Positions 18,522 through 26,850 of a stretch of 64,000 nucleotides of DNA are shown piece by piece. Positions within the stretch are counted from its first letter, which is position 1; each line of letters starts with the position of its first letter. The DNA comes from Streptomyces violaceoruber (GTDB lineage: Bacteria; Actinomycetota; Actinomycetes; Streptomycetales; Streptomycetaceae), in assembly GCF_033406955.1 (NCBI RefSeq), contig NZ_CP137734.1:1612001-1676000 (forward strand), written 5' to 3'. The notes under the pieces were generated by a model, which ran no database searches, was not told the DNA's origin, and saw only the letters and a program-made list of their open reading frames with translations. The position numbers and the translations under genes are program-made.

Positions 18522-20980
18522 GCCGGTTCCACGCAGAACAGAGCCGCCCGTACGGCGTTGGCCCCGGTCTCGGCCGCGCCCGTGACCCGCAGGCGCAGCC
18601 GCTCGCCGGGGAGCAGGGTGCGCAGTCCGGTGTCGCAGACCGCGTCCGGCCCGAGTCGGTCGGCCTGGAGGAGGAGGTCGCGTACGAGGGTGTGTGCGGT
18701 TACCACGACCTCGACATTACCGGTACCGGATCCCACCGGGGACTCCACGGCCACGTCGTAGTGCGGTACCGGGTAGGCGAAGTCCCGGTCCGTCACGCAG
18801 AAGTGCACGCTGCGCAGATCCTCGCTGTCGGCGACGAGGAACTCCTTGGCCGACCGAGGGGCGGGGGCCAGTTCCTGCGGCACGGTCCGCCGGTGCACCG
18901 AACGGGCGGGCACGGTCACGTCGATCGCGCGCCCGGCCGCCTCGGTGCCGTCCGCGCGCAGGCGGCGCAGGGTCACGCGGGCCTGCCAGGGTTCGGCGGA
19001 CTGGTTGACGACGGCGAGCACGGGCGGGCCCCCGTGGCCGTCACCCGGCTGCACCGTGAGGAGCCGGTCCGCGTAGACCCGGCGCAGCTCGTGGTAGAGC
19101 GGCTTGAGCCGGCCGTCGCCGTCGATGGCCGACCAGGAGCTGACCGGCCAGCAGTCGTTGATCTGCCAGACGACGGTGCCCGCGCAGACCGGCCAGTGTG
19201 AGCGCCAGTGCTCGATCCCGGTGGCGATCGCGCGGGCCTGCACGACCTGGGTGAGGTAGTGCCAGCGGTCGAAGTCGCCCTCGGGCAGTGCGAAGTGGCG
19301 TTCCACACCGCGGTTGAGCTTGCCGTTGCCGTCCTCGGCCTTCTGGTGGTGCAGCATGCCGGGCGAGTCGGGCGCCAGCCGTTCGCCGGGCAGCGCGCGC
19401 CGCAGGGTCGCCATCGCGGGCGGCGCCTGCCAGCCGAACTCCGACACGAACCGGGGCACCGAGTCGCGGTACTCGGCGTAGTCGCGGCGGTTCCAGACCT
19501 CCCAGGAGTGGTACGTGCCGTGGGCCGGGTCGTTGGGGTGGTGGTCCCAGGAGCCGGACCAGGGGCTGCCCGCGGTGTAGGGGCGGGTGGGGTCGAGTTC
19601 GGCGACGATCCGCGGGAGCAGGTCCAGGTAGTAGCCGCCGCCCCAGGAGTCGCCGCGCAGCTCGGGCTCCCAGTCCCAGTCGCGGAAGCCCCAGAGGTTC
19701 TCGTTGTTGCCGTTCCACAGGACGAGTGAAGGGTGCGGCATGAGCCGGACAACGTTGTCGCGGGCCTCGGCCTCGACCTCACCGCGCAGCGGCTGCTCCT
19801 CCGGGTAGGCGGCGCAGGCGAAGAGGAAGTCCTGCCAGACCATGAGGCCCAGTTCGTCGCAGGCGTCGTAGAAGGCGTCGTCCTCGTAGATGCCGCCGCC
19901 CCAAATCCGTACCAGGTCCACGCCCGCGTCGGCCGTCTGACGCAGCCGGGTGCGGTAGCGCTCCGGGGTGATCCTGGACGGGAAGACGTCGTCGGGGATC
20001 CAGTTCACGCCGCGTGCGAAGACGCGTTCGCCGTTGACGACGAGGGTGAATCCGGTGCCGTGCGAGTCCGCCGAGCGGTCCACTTCCACGGTCCGGAAGC
20101 CGATCCGCCGGTGCCAGGTGTCGAGGGAGCGCTCTTCGCCACCGGGACCGGCGGCTTCTTCGACGAGCGCGAGTTCCAGGTCGTACAGGGGCTGGTCGCC
20201 GTAGCCGCGGGGCCACCACAGGTCGGCGTCGGGCACCTGAAGGGTCAGCACCGCGTGCGTCCCCTCCACCGCGCCGCGCGCCTCGGCGAGGCCGTTTCCG
20301 ACGGTGGCGCGCACGGCGAGCGGGCGGGTCGTCCCCTGCGCCGTCCGCTCGACCTCCACCCGCAGCTCGACGCGGCCGGTGCCGCCGTGGACCGTCACCA
20401 GCGGGCGTACGCCGGCCAGCCGGGCCGTCGACCACCGCTCCAGCCGGACCGGACGCCAGATGCCGGCGGTCACCAGGGTCGGGCCCCAGTCCCAGCCGAA
20501 GCCGCACGCCATCTTGCGGATGTACTGGAAGGGCTCCGGGTAGACGTTGGGACGCTCCCCGGTCAGTGCCCGCACCGAGGCCGCCTCGTCGTACGCGGAG
20601 GCGAAGTCCACCTCCAGCAGCCCGTGGCGCCCGGTGACGTCGAAGCGGTGGCGCCGGTGCATGTTCCGGGTGCGGCCCAGTTCCCGTCCGTCCAGGGTGA
20701 TGGTCGCGGCGGTGTCCAGGCCGTCGAAGACCAGGTCCGTCCGCTCGTGCTCGGGCGCGGCGGTGGCGGTATCGGTGCAGGTGGCCGGCAGGTCGCGGAC
20801 GTAGGTCCAGGCCCGCTGTCCGACCCAGGCCACGTCGGACTCGTTGACGCCGAGGAAGGGGTCCGGGATCAGGCCGGCCGTGAGCAGATCGGTGTGGACG
20901 CAGCCGGGGACCTGGGCGGGCAGCAGGTCATCACTGTGGCGGAGGCTCCAGCCCTCGGCGAGCGGGACGACTTCCTTCAT
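18518..20980 (-). CDS. Beta-mannosidase (GH2)
   Basis: 820 residues from the ATG at 20980 (AAGGAG six bases upstream). Cleaves mannose from the non-reducing ends of manno-oligosaccharides. The start PLAEGWSLRHSDDLLPAQVP with CVHTDLL is typical of GH2 mannosidases; the acid/base Glu is in LVLWNGNNENLWG and the nucleophile Glu in RFVSEFGWQAPP. No signal peptide is seen, so it probably acts in the cytoplasm on imported oligomers. First gene of an operon with the LacI regulator, divergent from the importer. Confidence 0.95.
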   Translation of the reverse strand: MKEVVPLAEGWSLRHSDDLLPAQVPGCVHTDLLTAGLIPDPFLGVNESDVAWVGQRAWTYVRDLPATCTDTATAAPEHERTDLVFDGLDTAATITLDGRELGRTRNMHRRHRFDVTGRHGLLEVDFASAYDEAASVRALTGERPNVYPEPFQYIRKMACGFGWDWGPTLVTAGIWRPVRLERWSTARLAGVRPLVTVHGGTGRVELRVEVERTAQGTTRPLAVRATVGNGLAEARGAVEGTHAVLTLQVPDADLWWPRGYGDQPLYDLELALVEEAAGPGGEERSLDTWHRRIGFRTVEVDRSADSHGTGFTLVVNGERVFARGVNWIPDDVFPSRITPERYRTRLRQTADAGVDLVRIWGGGIYEDDAFYDACDELGLMVWQDFLFACAAYPEEQPLRGEVEAEARDNVVRLMPHPSLVLWNGNNENLWGFRDWDWEPELRGDSWGGGYYLDLLPRIVAELDPTRPYTAGSPWSGSWDHHPNDPAHGTYHSWEVWNRRDYAEYRDSVPRFVSEFGWQAPPAMATLRRALPGERLAPDSPGMLHHQKAEDGNGKLNRGVERHFALPEGDFDRWHYLTQVVQARAIATGIEHWRSHWPVCAGTVVWQINDCWPVSSWSAIDGDGRLKPLYHELRRVYADRLLTVQPGDGHGGPPVLAVVNQSAEPWQARVTLRRLRADGTEAAGRAIDVTVPARSVHRRTVPQELAPAPRSAKEFLVADSEDLRSVHFCVTDRDFAYPVPHYDVAVESPVGSGTGNVEVVVTAHTLVRDLLLQADRLGPDAVCDTGLRTLLPGERLRLRVTGAAETGANAVRAALFCVEPA

Positions 20981-21169
20981 GTACGGCTCCTTCGGCGGGA
21001 CGGACTCGGTGTCGTGGGCAACGCGCCTCAACCTAACGCCAGGGAAGTGAACCGGTCTAGTCCTGACTACCTGACGAGAGCACCGATACCCACCCCTCCG
21101 AAACACGGTTCGGCCAAGTCCCCTGCACCACCAGAGGTAACGATTGGATATCGCGAGAGATGCACGAGC

Positions 21170-21182
21170 TTTACCGGTTAAC
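21170..21182. promoter_or_regulatory. LacI-type operator upstream of the mannoside ABC operon
   Basis: TTTACCGGTTAAC, identical to 17306-17318, lies 69 bases before the solute-binding protein start, in the region between the divergent mannosidase and importer genes. A half-similar AACCGGTC at 21050 lies near the mannosidase start. Confidence 0.7.
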
Positions 21183-21251
21183 GAGCGGCTGACATAGTCG
21201 CCGTCACCACACCGGAGCCCGAGCCGTGATCCTTGGAAAGGAGCTGGGCAC

Positions 21252-22574
21252 ATGGGGAAGAGGACGCTGAGCGTCGCACTGCTCGCCACCACGATGCTGA
21301 CCGTCGCGGGGTGCGGCGCAGGAGGCGGCGCGGACGCCGGCGAGACCGCCGCCGCGCCGGTCAACCCGGACGGCGTCTCGGGGGACATCACCGTGCTGAC
21401 CAATCGCACCGACCTGGTCGAGGACGGGACGATGAAGAAGTACGCCGCCGAGTTCAACAAGACCTACCCCGACGTGAAGGTCGAGTTCGAGGGCCTCACC
21501 GACTACGAGGGGGAGGTGAAGATCCGGATGAACACGGAGGACTACGGCGACGTCCTGCTGATCCCGTCGGCGGTCGCCAAGGGCGACTACCCGAAGTTCT
21601 TCGCCCCGCTCGGCGAGACCTCGTCGATGGAGCCGAAGTACCGCTTCACCGACAAGACGGACGTCGGCGGCAGGACCTACGGCATCGCCACCTTCGGAAC
21701 CGCCAACGGCCTCGTCTACAACAAGGCACTGTGGAAGAAGGCCGGGATCACCGACTGGCCGACGACGACCGGCCAGTTCCTCGACGACCTCGAGGCCGTC
21801 AAGGAGAAGACCGGGGCGACCCCGTACTACACCAACTTCAAGGACGGCTGGCCGCTGGAGAGTCCCTGGACCAACGGCGTCGGCTCGATCAGCTGCGACA
21901 GCCAGGCCTCCGACAAGCTGGCCGCCATGGACGAACCCTGGACCGAGGGCAACGACCTCAACACCCTCGACACGCTGCTCTACGACATCGTCCACGAGAA
22001 GCTCTCGGAGAAGGACCCGGCCACCACCAACTGGGAGAGTTCCAAGACCCTCCTGGCCAAGGGCCGGGTGGGGAGCATGATGCTCGGCTCCTGGGCGGTC
22101 GACCAGATGCGGGACGCGGCCGAGGCGGCCGGGCAGAACCCGGACGACATCGGCTTCATGCCGGTGCCGTCCCAGAAGAACGGCACGTTCTGCGCCACCC
22201 TGGTCTCCGACTACCAGCAGGCGGTCAACATCCACTCCGACCACAAGGAGGCCGCCCGGGCGTGGATCGACTGGTTCACCGAGAAGTCCGGGTACGCGGC
22301 CGAGGAGGGCGCCGTCTCCGCCCTGAAGTCCGAGGGGATGCCGGAGACACTCCAGGACTACGTTGACAACGATGTCAAGATGATTGAGCGTTCCGAGGCG
22401 AAGACGGCCGACGTCAACGCCATCGACAACGCCTCCGAGATCGGGCTCAACAAGCCGGACTACCGCAAGAAGCTCATCGACATCGCCCGCGGCGTCACGG
22501 ACGGGTCCCTGGAGGGCTACTTCGACGACCTGAACAAGCGCTGGTCAGCGGCCAGGCAGACGGTCGGTTCCTGA
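21252..22574 (+). CDS. Sugar ABC transporter solute-binding lipoprotein
   Basis: 440 residues; AAAGGAG precedes the ATG. The signal MGKRTLSVALLATTMLTVAG ends in a lipobox with Cys at residue 21. The mature protein is a type-1 extracellular binding protein: DITVLTNRTDLVEDGTMKKY, YGIATFGTANGLVYNKALWK, and NADHKEAARAW-like HSDHKEAARAWIDWFTEKSG. The neighbouring mannanase and mannosidase suggest it binds manno-oligosaccharides. Confidence 0.93.
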   Translation: MGKRTLSVALLATTMLTVAGCGAGGGADAGETAAAPVNPDGVSGDITVLTNRTDLVEDGTMKKYAAEFNKTYPDVKVEFEGLTDYEGEVKIRMNTEDYGDVLLIPSAVAKGDYPKFFAPLGETSSMEPKYRFTDKTDVGGRTYGIATFGTANGLVYNKALWKKAGITDWPTTTGQFLDDLEAVKEKTGATPYYTNFKDGWPLESPWTNGVGSISCDSQASDKLAAMDEPWTEGNDLNTLDTLLYDIVHEKLSEKDPATTNWESSKTLLAKGRVGSMMLGSWAVDQMRDAAEAAGQNPDDIGFMPVPSQKNGTFCATLVSDYQQAVNIHSDHKEAARAWIDWFTEKSGYAAEEGAVSALKSEGMPETLQDYVDNDVKMIERSEAKTADVNAIDNASEIGLNKPDYRKKLIDIARGVTDGSLEGYFDDLNKRWSAARQTVGS

Positions 22575-22616
22575 CCCCGGCGCCCTCGGCGGACGACGAA
22601 AGGCCCTGGCTCCGCA

Positions 22617-23591
22617 ATGACCCGAACCGCTTCCACCGCTTCGCCACCCGCCCCGGCCGCCGGGCCGGGGCGGACCGGGAAACGACCCTCCCGGCATCGC
22701 GCACGGGCCGGCTCCCCGTGGCGCGGCCGGCCGCTGCGCAAGCTCACCCCGTGGCTGTTCCTGCTGGCACCGCTGGCCCTGCTGATCACGTTCACGTACG
22801 TGCCGGTGGGCAACATGATCTACTACAGCTTCACCGACTGGGACGGTGTCAGCCCCGACCGCGACTACGTCGGCGCGGAGAACTACACCGAGATCTTCAC
22901 CCGCCCCGAGCTGCTCCGGGTGTTCGCGGTGAGCTTCTACTACCTGGCGGCGTCCGTCGTGCAGATCGTCATCGCCCTGTACTTCGCCGCCGTCCTCAGC
23001 TTCGACCTGCGCTTCAGGAACCTGTTCAAGGGCATCCTGTTCTTCCCGTACCTGATCAACGGCGTCGCGATCGGCTTCGTCTTCCTGTACTTCTTCCAGG
23101 ACGGCGGCACCCTCGACTCGGTCCTTTCCTGGTTCGGCGCCGGCACCGACCACGCCTGGCTGGGCAGTCCCGAGTCGGCCAACACCTCCATGGCCGGGGT
23201 GTCCGTGTGGCGGTTCACCGGCCTGAACTTCGTGCTGTTCCTCGGCGCGATCCAGTCGATCCCCGGCGAGCTGTACGAGGCCGCCCAACTGGACGGCGCC
23301 GGCCGGTGGAAGCAGTTCCGGCACATCATCGCGCCGAGCATCCGGCCGGTGCTGAGCCTGAGCGTCATCCTGGCGATCTCCGGCTCGCTCTCCGTCTTCG
23401 AGATCCCGTACATCATGACCGGCGGCGCGACGGAGACCTCGACGTTCGTCATCCAGACGGTGAAGTACGCCTTCCAGTTCAACAAGACCGGCCTGGCCTC
23501 GGCCTGTGCGGTGGTGCTGCTGGCGATCATCCTGCTGATCACCTGGATCCAGCGCCGCCTCGTGCCCGACGAGAAGGTGGACCTCGTATGA
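22617..23591 (+). CDS. Sugar ABC transporter permease 1
   Basis: 324 residues with six membrane segments starting at LTPWLFLLAPLALLITFTYV. The cytoplasmic EAA loop reads ELYEAAQLDGAGRWKQFRHI, the contact site for the ATPase. A basic, Pro-rich N-terminal tail of about 40 residues precedes the first helix. The stop overlaps the start of the second permease (ATGA). No ATPase gene is present in the cluster. Confidence 0.94.
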   Translation: MTRTASTASPPAPAAGPGRTGKRPSRHRARAGSPWRGRPLRKLTPWLFLLAPLALLITFTYVPVGNMIYYSFTDWDGVSPDRDYVGAENYTEIFTRPELLRVFAVSFYYLAASVVQIVIALYFAAVLSFDLRFRNLFKGILFFPYLINGVAIGFVFLYFFQDGGTLDSVLSWFGAGTDHAWLGSPESANTSMAGVSVWRFTGLNFVLFLGAIQSIPGELYEAAQLDGAGRWKQFRHIIAPSIRPVLSLSVILAISGSLSVFEIPYIMTGGATETSTFVIQTVKYAFQFNKTGLASACAVVLLAIILLITWIQRRLVPDEKVDLV

Positions 23592-24469
23592 CCCTCACGG
23601 CCCCCGTCCGCCCGCAGGAACGGCCGCGCAGCCGTCCGCGCGGCCGTCCGCGCATCAGCACCGCCCTGACGTACCTGTCGCTGGTCGTCGCGTCCGCCGT
23701 GGTGCTGCTGCCGCTTCTCGTGGTCTTCCTGACCTCGCTGAAGTCCTACGGGGAGGTCTCCGACGGCCAGGGCGCCCTGGCCCCGCCCGACGACTGGCTC
23801 AACTTCTCCAACTACGCCACCGCCTTCAGCGACGGCCACCTTCTGCAAGCCTTCGGCAACACCGCTTTCATCCTGCTGTTCTCCATCACCGGCACCGTGA
23901 TCATCGGCTCGATGACCGCGTACGCCATCGACCGCTTCGACTTCCGCCTCAAGAAGCTCGTCATGGCGCTGTTCCTGATCGCCACGCTGGTGCCGGCGGT
24001 GACGACCCAGGTCGCCACCTTCCAGGTCGTCAACGGCTTCGGGCTGTTCAACACCCGCTGGGCGCCGATCCTGCTGTACATGGGCACCGACATCGTGGCC
24101 ATCTACATCTTCCTGCAATTCATCCGCGGCATACCCCGGTCCCTCGACGAGGCGGCGCGACTCGACGGCGCGAACTCCTTCACCATCTACCGGAAGATCA
24201 TCTTTCCGCTGCTGAAGCCGGCCGTCGCGACCGTGGTCATCATCAAGGGCATCACGACGTACAACGACTTCTACATCCCGTTCCTCTACATGCCGGACGA
24301 GGATCTCGGGACCATGTCGACCGCCCTCTTCCGGTTCAAGGGGCCCTTCGGGGCGCACTGGGAGAACATCTCCGCCGGGGCCGTCCTCGTCATCGTGCCG
24401 ACGCTGGTGATCTTCCTGTTCCTCCAGCGCTACATCTACAACGGCTTCGCCCAGGGGGCCACGAAGTAG
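23588..24469 (+). CDS. Sugar ABC transporter permease 2
   Basis: 293 residues from the ATG overlapping the previous stop. Six membrane segments (ALTYLSLVVASAVVLLPLLV first) and the EAA loop RSLDEAARLDGANSFTIYRK. Last gene of the importer operon. In Streptomyces such importers are usually powered by the shared ATPase MsiK encoded elsewhere, which fits the lack of an ATPase here. Confidence 0.94.
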   Translation: MTLTAPVRPQERPRSRPRGRPRISTALTYLSLVVASAVVLLPLLVVFLTSLKSYGEVSDGQGALAPPDDWLNFSNYATAFSDGHLLQAFGNTAFILLFSITGTVIIGSMTAYAIDRFDFRLKKLVMALFLIATLVPAVTTQVATFQVVNGFGLFNTRWAPILLYMGTDIVAIYIFLQFIRGIPRSLDEAARLDGANSFTIYRKIIFPLLKPAVATVVIIKGITTYNDFYIPFLYMPDEDLGTMSTALFRFKGPFGAHWENISAGAVLVIVPTLVIFLFLQRYIYNGFAQGATK

Positions 24470-24476
24470 CCGACGG

Positions 24477-25127
24477 TCACAGCCCCGCGAGGAGATCCGC
24501 CAGCGGGGCCGGTGGCCGTCCGCCGTCGAGGGCTTCCACCAGGAGGCTGCCGTAGCGGATCTTGCGGCCCTTCTTCGTGCTGAGGAAGCGGCGCAGCTGC
24601 TGTTCCCGGGGGCGGCCGTGCTGGGCGGGCTGGGCCAGGAAGGTCTGCCAGGGGCGGAGTTCGTCCTCGGACCGTATGACCTCCTCGACTCGCGCCGGGC
24701 CCAGCGCCCGGATCATCTCGTCCTCCAGGTCGGCGACGCAGACGTGGAAGTCGCGCGCGGCGCCCGCCCGCTGCCAGCCGCGGACGTAGAAGGGCTCCTC
24801 CCGGGCGTCGCAGAGGCCGGTCAGGCGCAGTCCGAGGCCGGGCGGGCCGAGCAGGCCGGCGTAGCGGCCGACGCTCATCGCGCCGCCCATGGACACCACG
24901 GCCACGCCCTCGGCGGTCAGGTCGCGGTCCTCGCGGGCGGCCAGGGCCTGGACGGCGGCGAGGTCGCTGGGGCCCTCCAGCAGCACCGCCGTCCGCAGTC
25001 CGAGGCCTGCCGCCAGCTCCGCCGCCGTGTCCCCGGCGCCGCCCGCCGCCCAGCGGGCGATCTCGTCCCGGAACGCGTCCATGTCCGCCATGCGGTGAGT
25101 GTGCACCACCGGGGAGCGGTACGGCAC
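24477..25127 (-). CDS. Stand-alone TOPRIM-domain protein (OLD-nuclease-like)
   Basis: 216 residues from a GTG at 25127; the ATG at 25091 (MADMDAFRDEIARW) is an alternative. TOPRIM motifs are visible: the catalytic Glu in AVLLEGPSDLAAVQALA, the turn GVAVVSMGGAMSVGRY, and acidic pairs in GLCDAREE and VCVADLEDEMIRALG. The C-terminal part (RPWQTFLAQPAQHGRPREQQ) is typical of actinobacterial TOPRIM proteins that lack the ABC-ATPase half of OLD nucleases. Nucleic-acid cleavage or nucleotidyl transfer is possible; its function is unproven. Confidence 0.75.
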   Translation of the reverse strand: MPYRSPVVHTHRMADMDAFRDEIARWAAGGAGDTAAELAAGLGLRTAVLLEGPSDLAAVQALAAREDRDLTAEGVAVVSMGGAMSVGRYAGLLGPPGLGLRLTGLCDAREEPFYVRGWQRAGAARDFHVCVADLEDEMIRALGPARVEEVIRSEDELRPWQTFLAQPAQHGRPREQQLRRFLSTKKGRKIRYGSLLVEALDGGRPPAPLADLLAGL

Positions 25128-25157
25128 GGGATTATCGGGCGCGTGGAGGGTCGCCGC

Positions 25158-26711
25158 TCAGACCCCGCGCAGCGGGTTGGCCAGGGGGCGGTAGCGGGCG
25201 TCGGCGCCGTCCGCGCCGGTCCAGCGCAGCAGCAGGTTGGTCTTGGCGGGGAGGGCGGGGGCGGTGAGCAGCGCGGGGATCTCGGGGAGGTCGTGGCGGG
25301 CCAGTTCACGGCGGACGGCGGGCCAGGGGTCGAGGCCGGGGTGGTGTTCGGCGAGGGCGGCGGCGATCTCGTACAGGTGGTTGACGACCAGGCAGTAGAC
25401 CAGGCGCTCCCAGCCGGCCGCCCGGGGGGTGTCCGGCAGCAGTTTGACGCCCTCCGCGTCCCGGAACAGGGCCTGCACCGGCATGCCGGTCGCGTCCACG
25501 GCGACCAGGGTGTTCTGCAGGTGCCCCTCCAGGACGACGCCGTCGTCGGCGAAGGCGGTCAGGACGGGCGGCACGACGGCGGCGAGATACGCCTCCCACC
25601 AGGCCGCCGGGTCCGCGGTGGCGGTCAGCGGGCTGCCGGGGAAGCCCTCCACGAGGGCGGCGGCCAGGAGCGGGGTCGCGCCGGGCAGGAGGTGGTCGCG
25701 CAGGCCGTCGCGGACGACGACGGCCAGTTCCTCGAAGGCGAAGTCCGCGGTGCGGTGGCCGCGGTCGGCGAGCCAGGCGGCGGGGGGTCCGACGGAGGCG
25801 AAGGCCTCGGTGACCGCGGTGTCGGTGCGGCGCAGTCGCATCAGGTCGTGGCGCCACAGGCGGCGGATGTCGTTGGTGACGCGCACGTCGAGGCTGAACT
25901 TCAGGAAGAGGTCCCGTCCGGGCAGGTACTCGGGCGCGTACACCGTGCGGATCGCGGCCGTCGGCCAGGCGAAGAAGCCGGTCGTGCCCACCCGGACGAG
26001 CCGGCCGTCGGCGAAGGCGGGGGCGAGGGCCGGTGCCGTCAGCTCCAGCTGCCAGGGGTGGGCGGGCAGCAGCCGGTAGCCGGGCGGGGCCTTGCCGAGG
26101 GCGTCCAGGGCGGCGGTGTCGCCCTCGTCGACGACGGTGTCCTCGCGCACGGCGAGCAGCGCCAGCGGGAAGCGGGCGTGTGCCTCGGGCGCGTACGGCA
26201 GCCACCCGGCGTGCGGGCCGCCGCCGCGTGCCTTGGGGGCGGGATGGTGGGTGTGGCCGGTGAGCAGGGCCTGCTCGGAGCGGAGGTACGGGTCGGCGGG
26301 CGGGGTGGCACGCGCGCGTGCCGTCAGCAGGGCGGCCATCGCGTCGCGGCTGTCGGTCATCTCGGTGGGCAGTTCGTGGTTGGGCACACCGGTGTGCCGG
26401 CGCAGGGCCTCGGCGACGAGCTTCACCAGTTCGGCGTGGTCGACCCGGTGCCACCCGCCCTGCGTGCGGACCTCCGGTTCGGCGGGCCGCCGTCCCGGGC
26501 GCACCCGCAGCAGTCTGCCGCCGGGCAGCCGGTACACGGGGCGGGCGCCGGGGCCCGGCAGCGGTTCGGCCACCTCGCGCAGCAGGCAGTTCAGCAGCGG
26601 TACGGCCGCGTGGGCGTCGGCGCGGCGCGCCACGTCGTCCTGGGCGGCGGCGCCGTCCGGGAGGGGGGCGTCGGCGCCGGTGGGCGGGGGCAGGAGATCC
26701 ACGCGTTCCAC
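25158..26711 (-). CDS. IucA/IucC-type (NIS) siderophore synthetase 1
   Basis: 517 residues. NRPS-independent siderophore synthetases join carboxylates with amines using ATP. Family motifs: HELPTEMTDSRDAM region, YRLLPAHPWQLELTAP, the ATP-binding FLKFSLDVRVTNDIRRLW and EGHLQNTLVAVD, then LFRDAEGVKLLPD. It is divergent from a second synthetase at 26851. No amine hydroxylase, acylase, exporter or uptake gene is adjacent, so the product cannot be told. Confidence 0.9.
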   Translation of the reverse strand: MERVDLLPPPTGADAPLPDGAAAQDDVARRADAHAAVPLLNCLLREVAEPLPGPGARPVYRLPGGRLLRVRPGRRPAEPEVRTQGGWHRVDHAELVKLVAEALRRHTGVPNHELPTEMTDSRDAMAALLTARARATPPADPYLRSEQALLTGHTHHPAPKARGGGPHAGWLPYAPEAHARFPLALLAVREDTVVDEGDTAALDALGKAPPGYRLLPAHPWQLELTAPALAPAFADGRLVRVGTTGFFAWPTAAIRTVYAPEYLPGRDLFLKFSLDVRVTNDIRRLWRHDLMRLRRTDTAVTEAFASVGPPAAWLADRGHRTADFAFEELAVVVRDGLRDHLLPGATPLLAAALVEGFPGSPLTATADPAAWWEAYLAAVVPPVLTAFADDGVVLEGHLQNTLVAVDATGMPVQALFRDAEGVKLLPDTPRAAGWERLVYCLVVNHLYEIAAALAEHHPGLDPWPAVRRELARHDLPEIPALLTAPALPAKTNLLLRWTGADGADARYRPLANPLRGV

Positions 26712-26800
26712 TCGTTCCCTACGGTCGGTCCATGGCGGAGAGGACGGAGACGATCAGTATGTCTCTCGTCATGACAGTCGTCGGTCCTCCGCCGTGACGT

Positions 26801-26838
26801 CGTACTCGTACTCGTACCCGTACTCCGACCCGTACCCG
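26801..26838. repeat. TACTCG/TACCCG microrepeat upstream of NIS synthetase 2
   Basis: Six near-identical hexamers (TACTCG or TACCCG/TACTCC types) follow one another just before the synthetase start. If translation began at the GTG at 26794 they would add a Tyr-Ser/Tyr-Pro tail; the GAGGAG-preceded GTG at 26851 argues that they are untranslated. Confidence 0.5.
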
Positions 26839-26850
26839 AGGAGCCTGCCC

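Noticed and set aside
24618..26774. Long plus-strand frame covering the TOPRIM and first NIS genes
   Set aside because: Antisense shadow: no start signal, no domain, and the minus frames are clearly coding.
26801..26838. Tyr-Ser-rich N-terminal extension of NIS synthetase 2
   Set aside because: The GTG at 26851 has GAGGAG at ideal distance, and synthetases of this family do not start with such a tail; the repeat is listed as untranslated.
26712..26850. Iron box (DmdR/IdeR) between the NIS synthetases
   Set aside because: No stretch resembling the TTAGG...CCTAA-type 19-bp palindrome was found.
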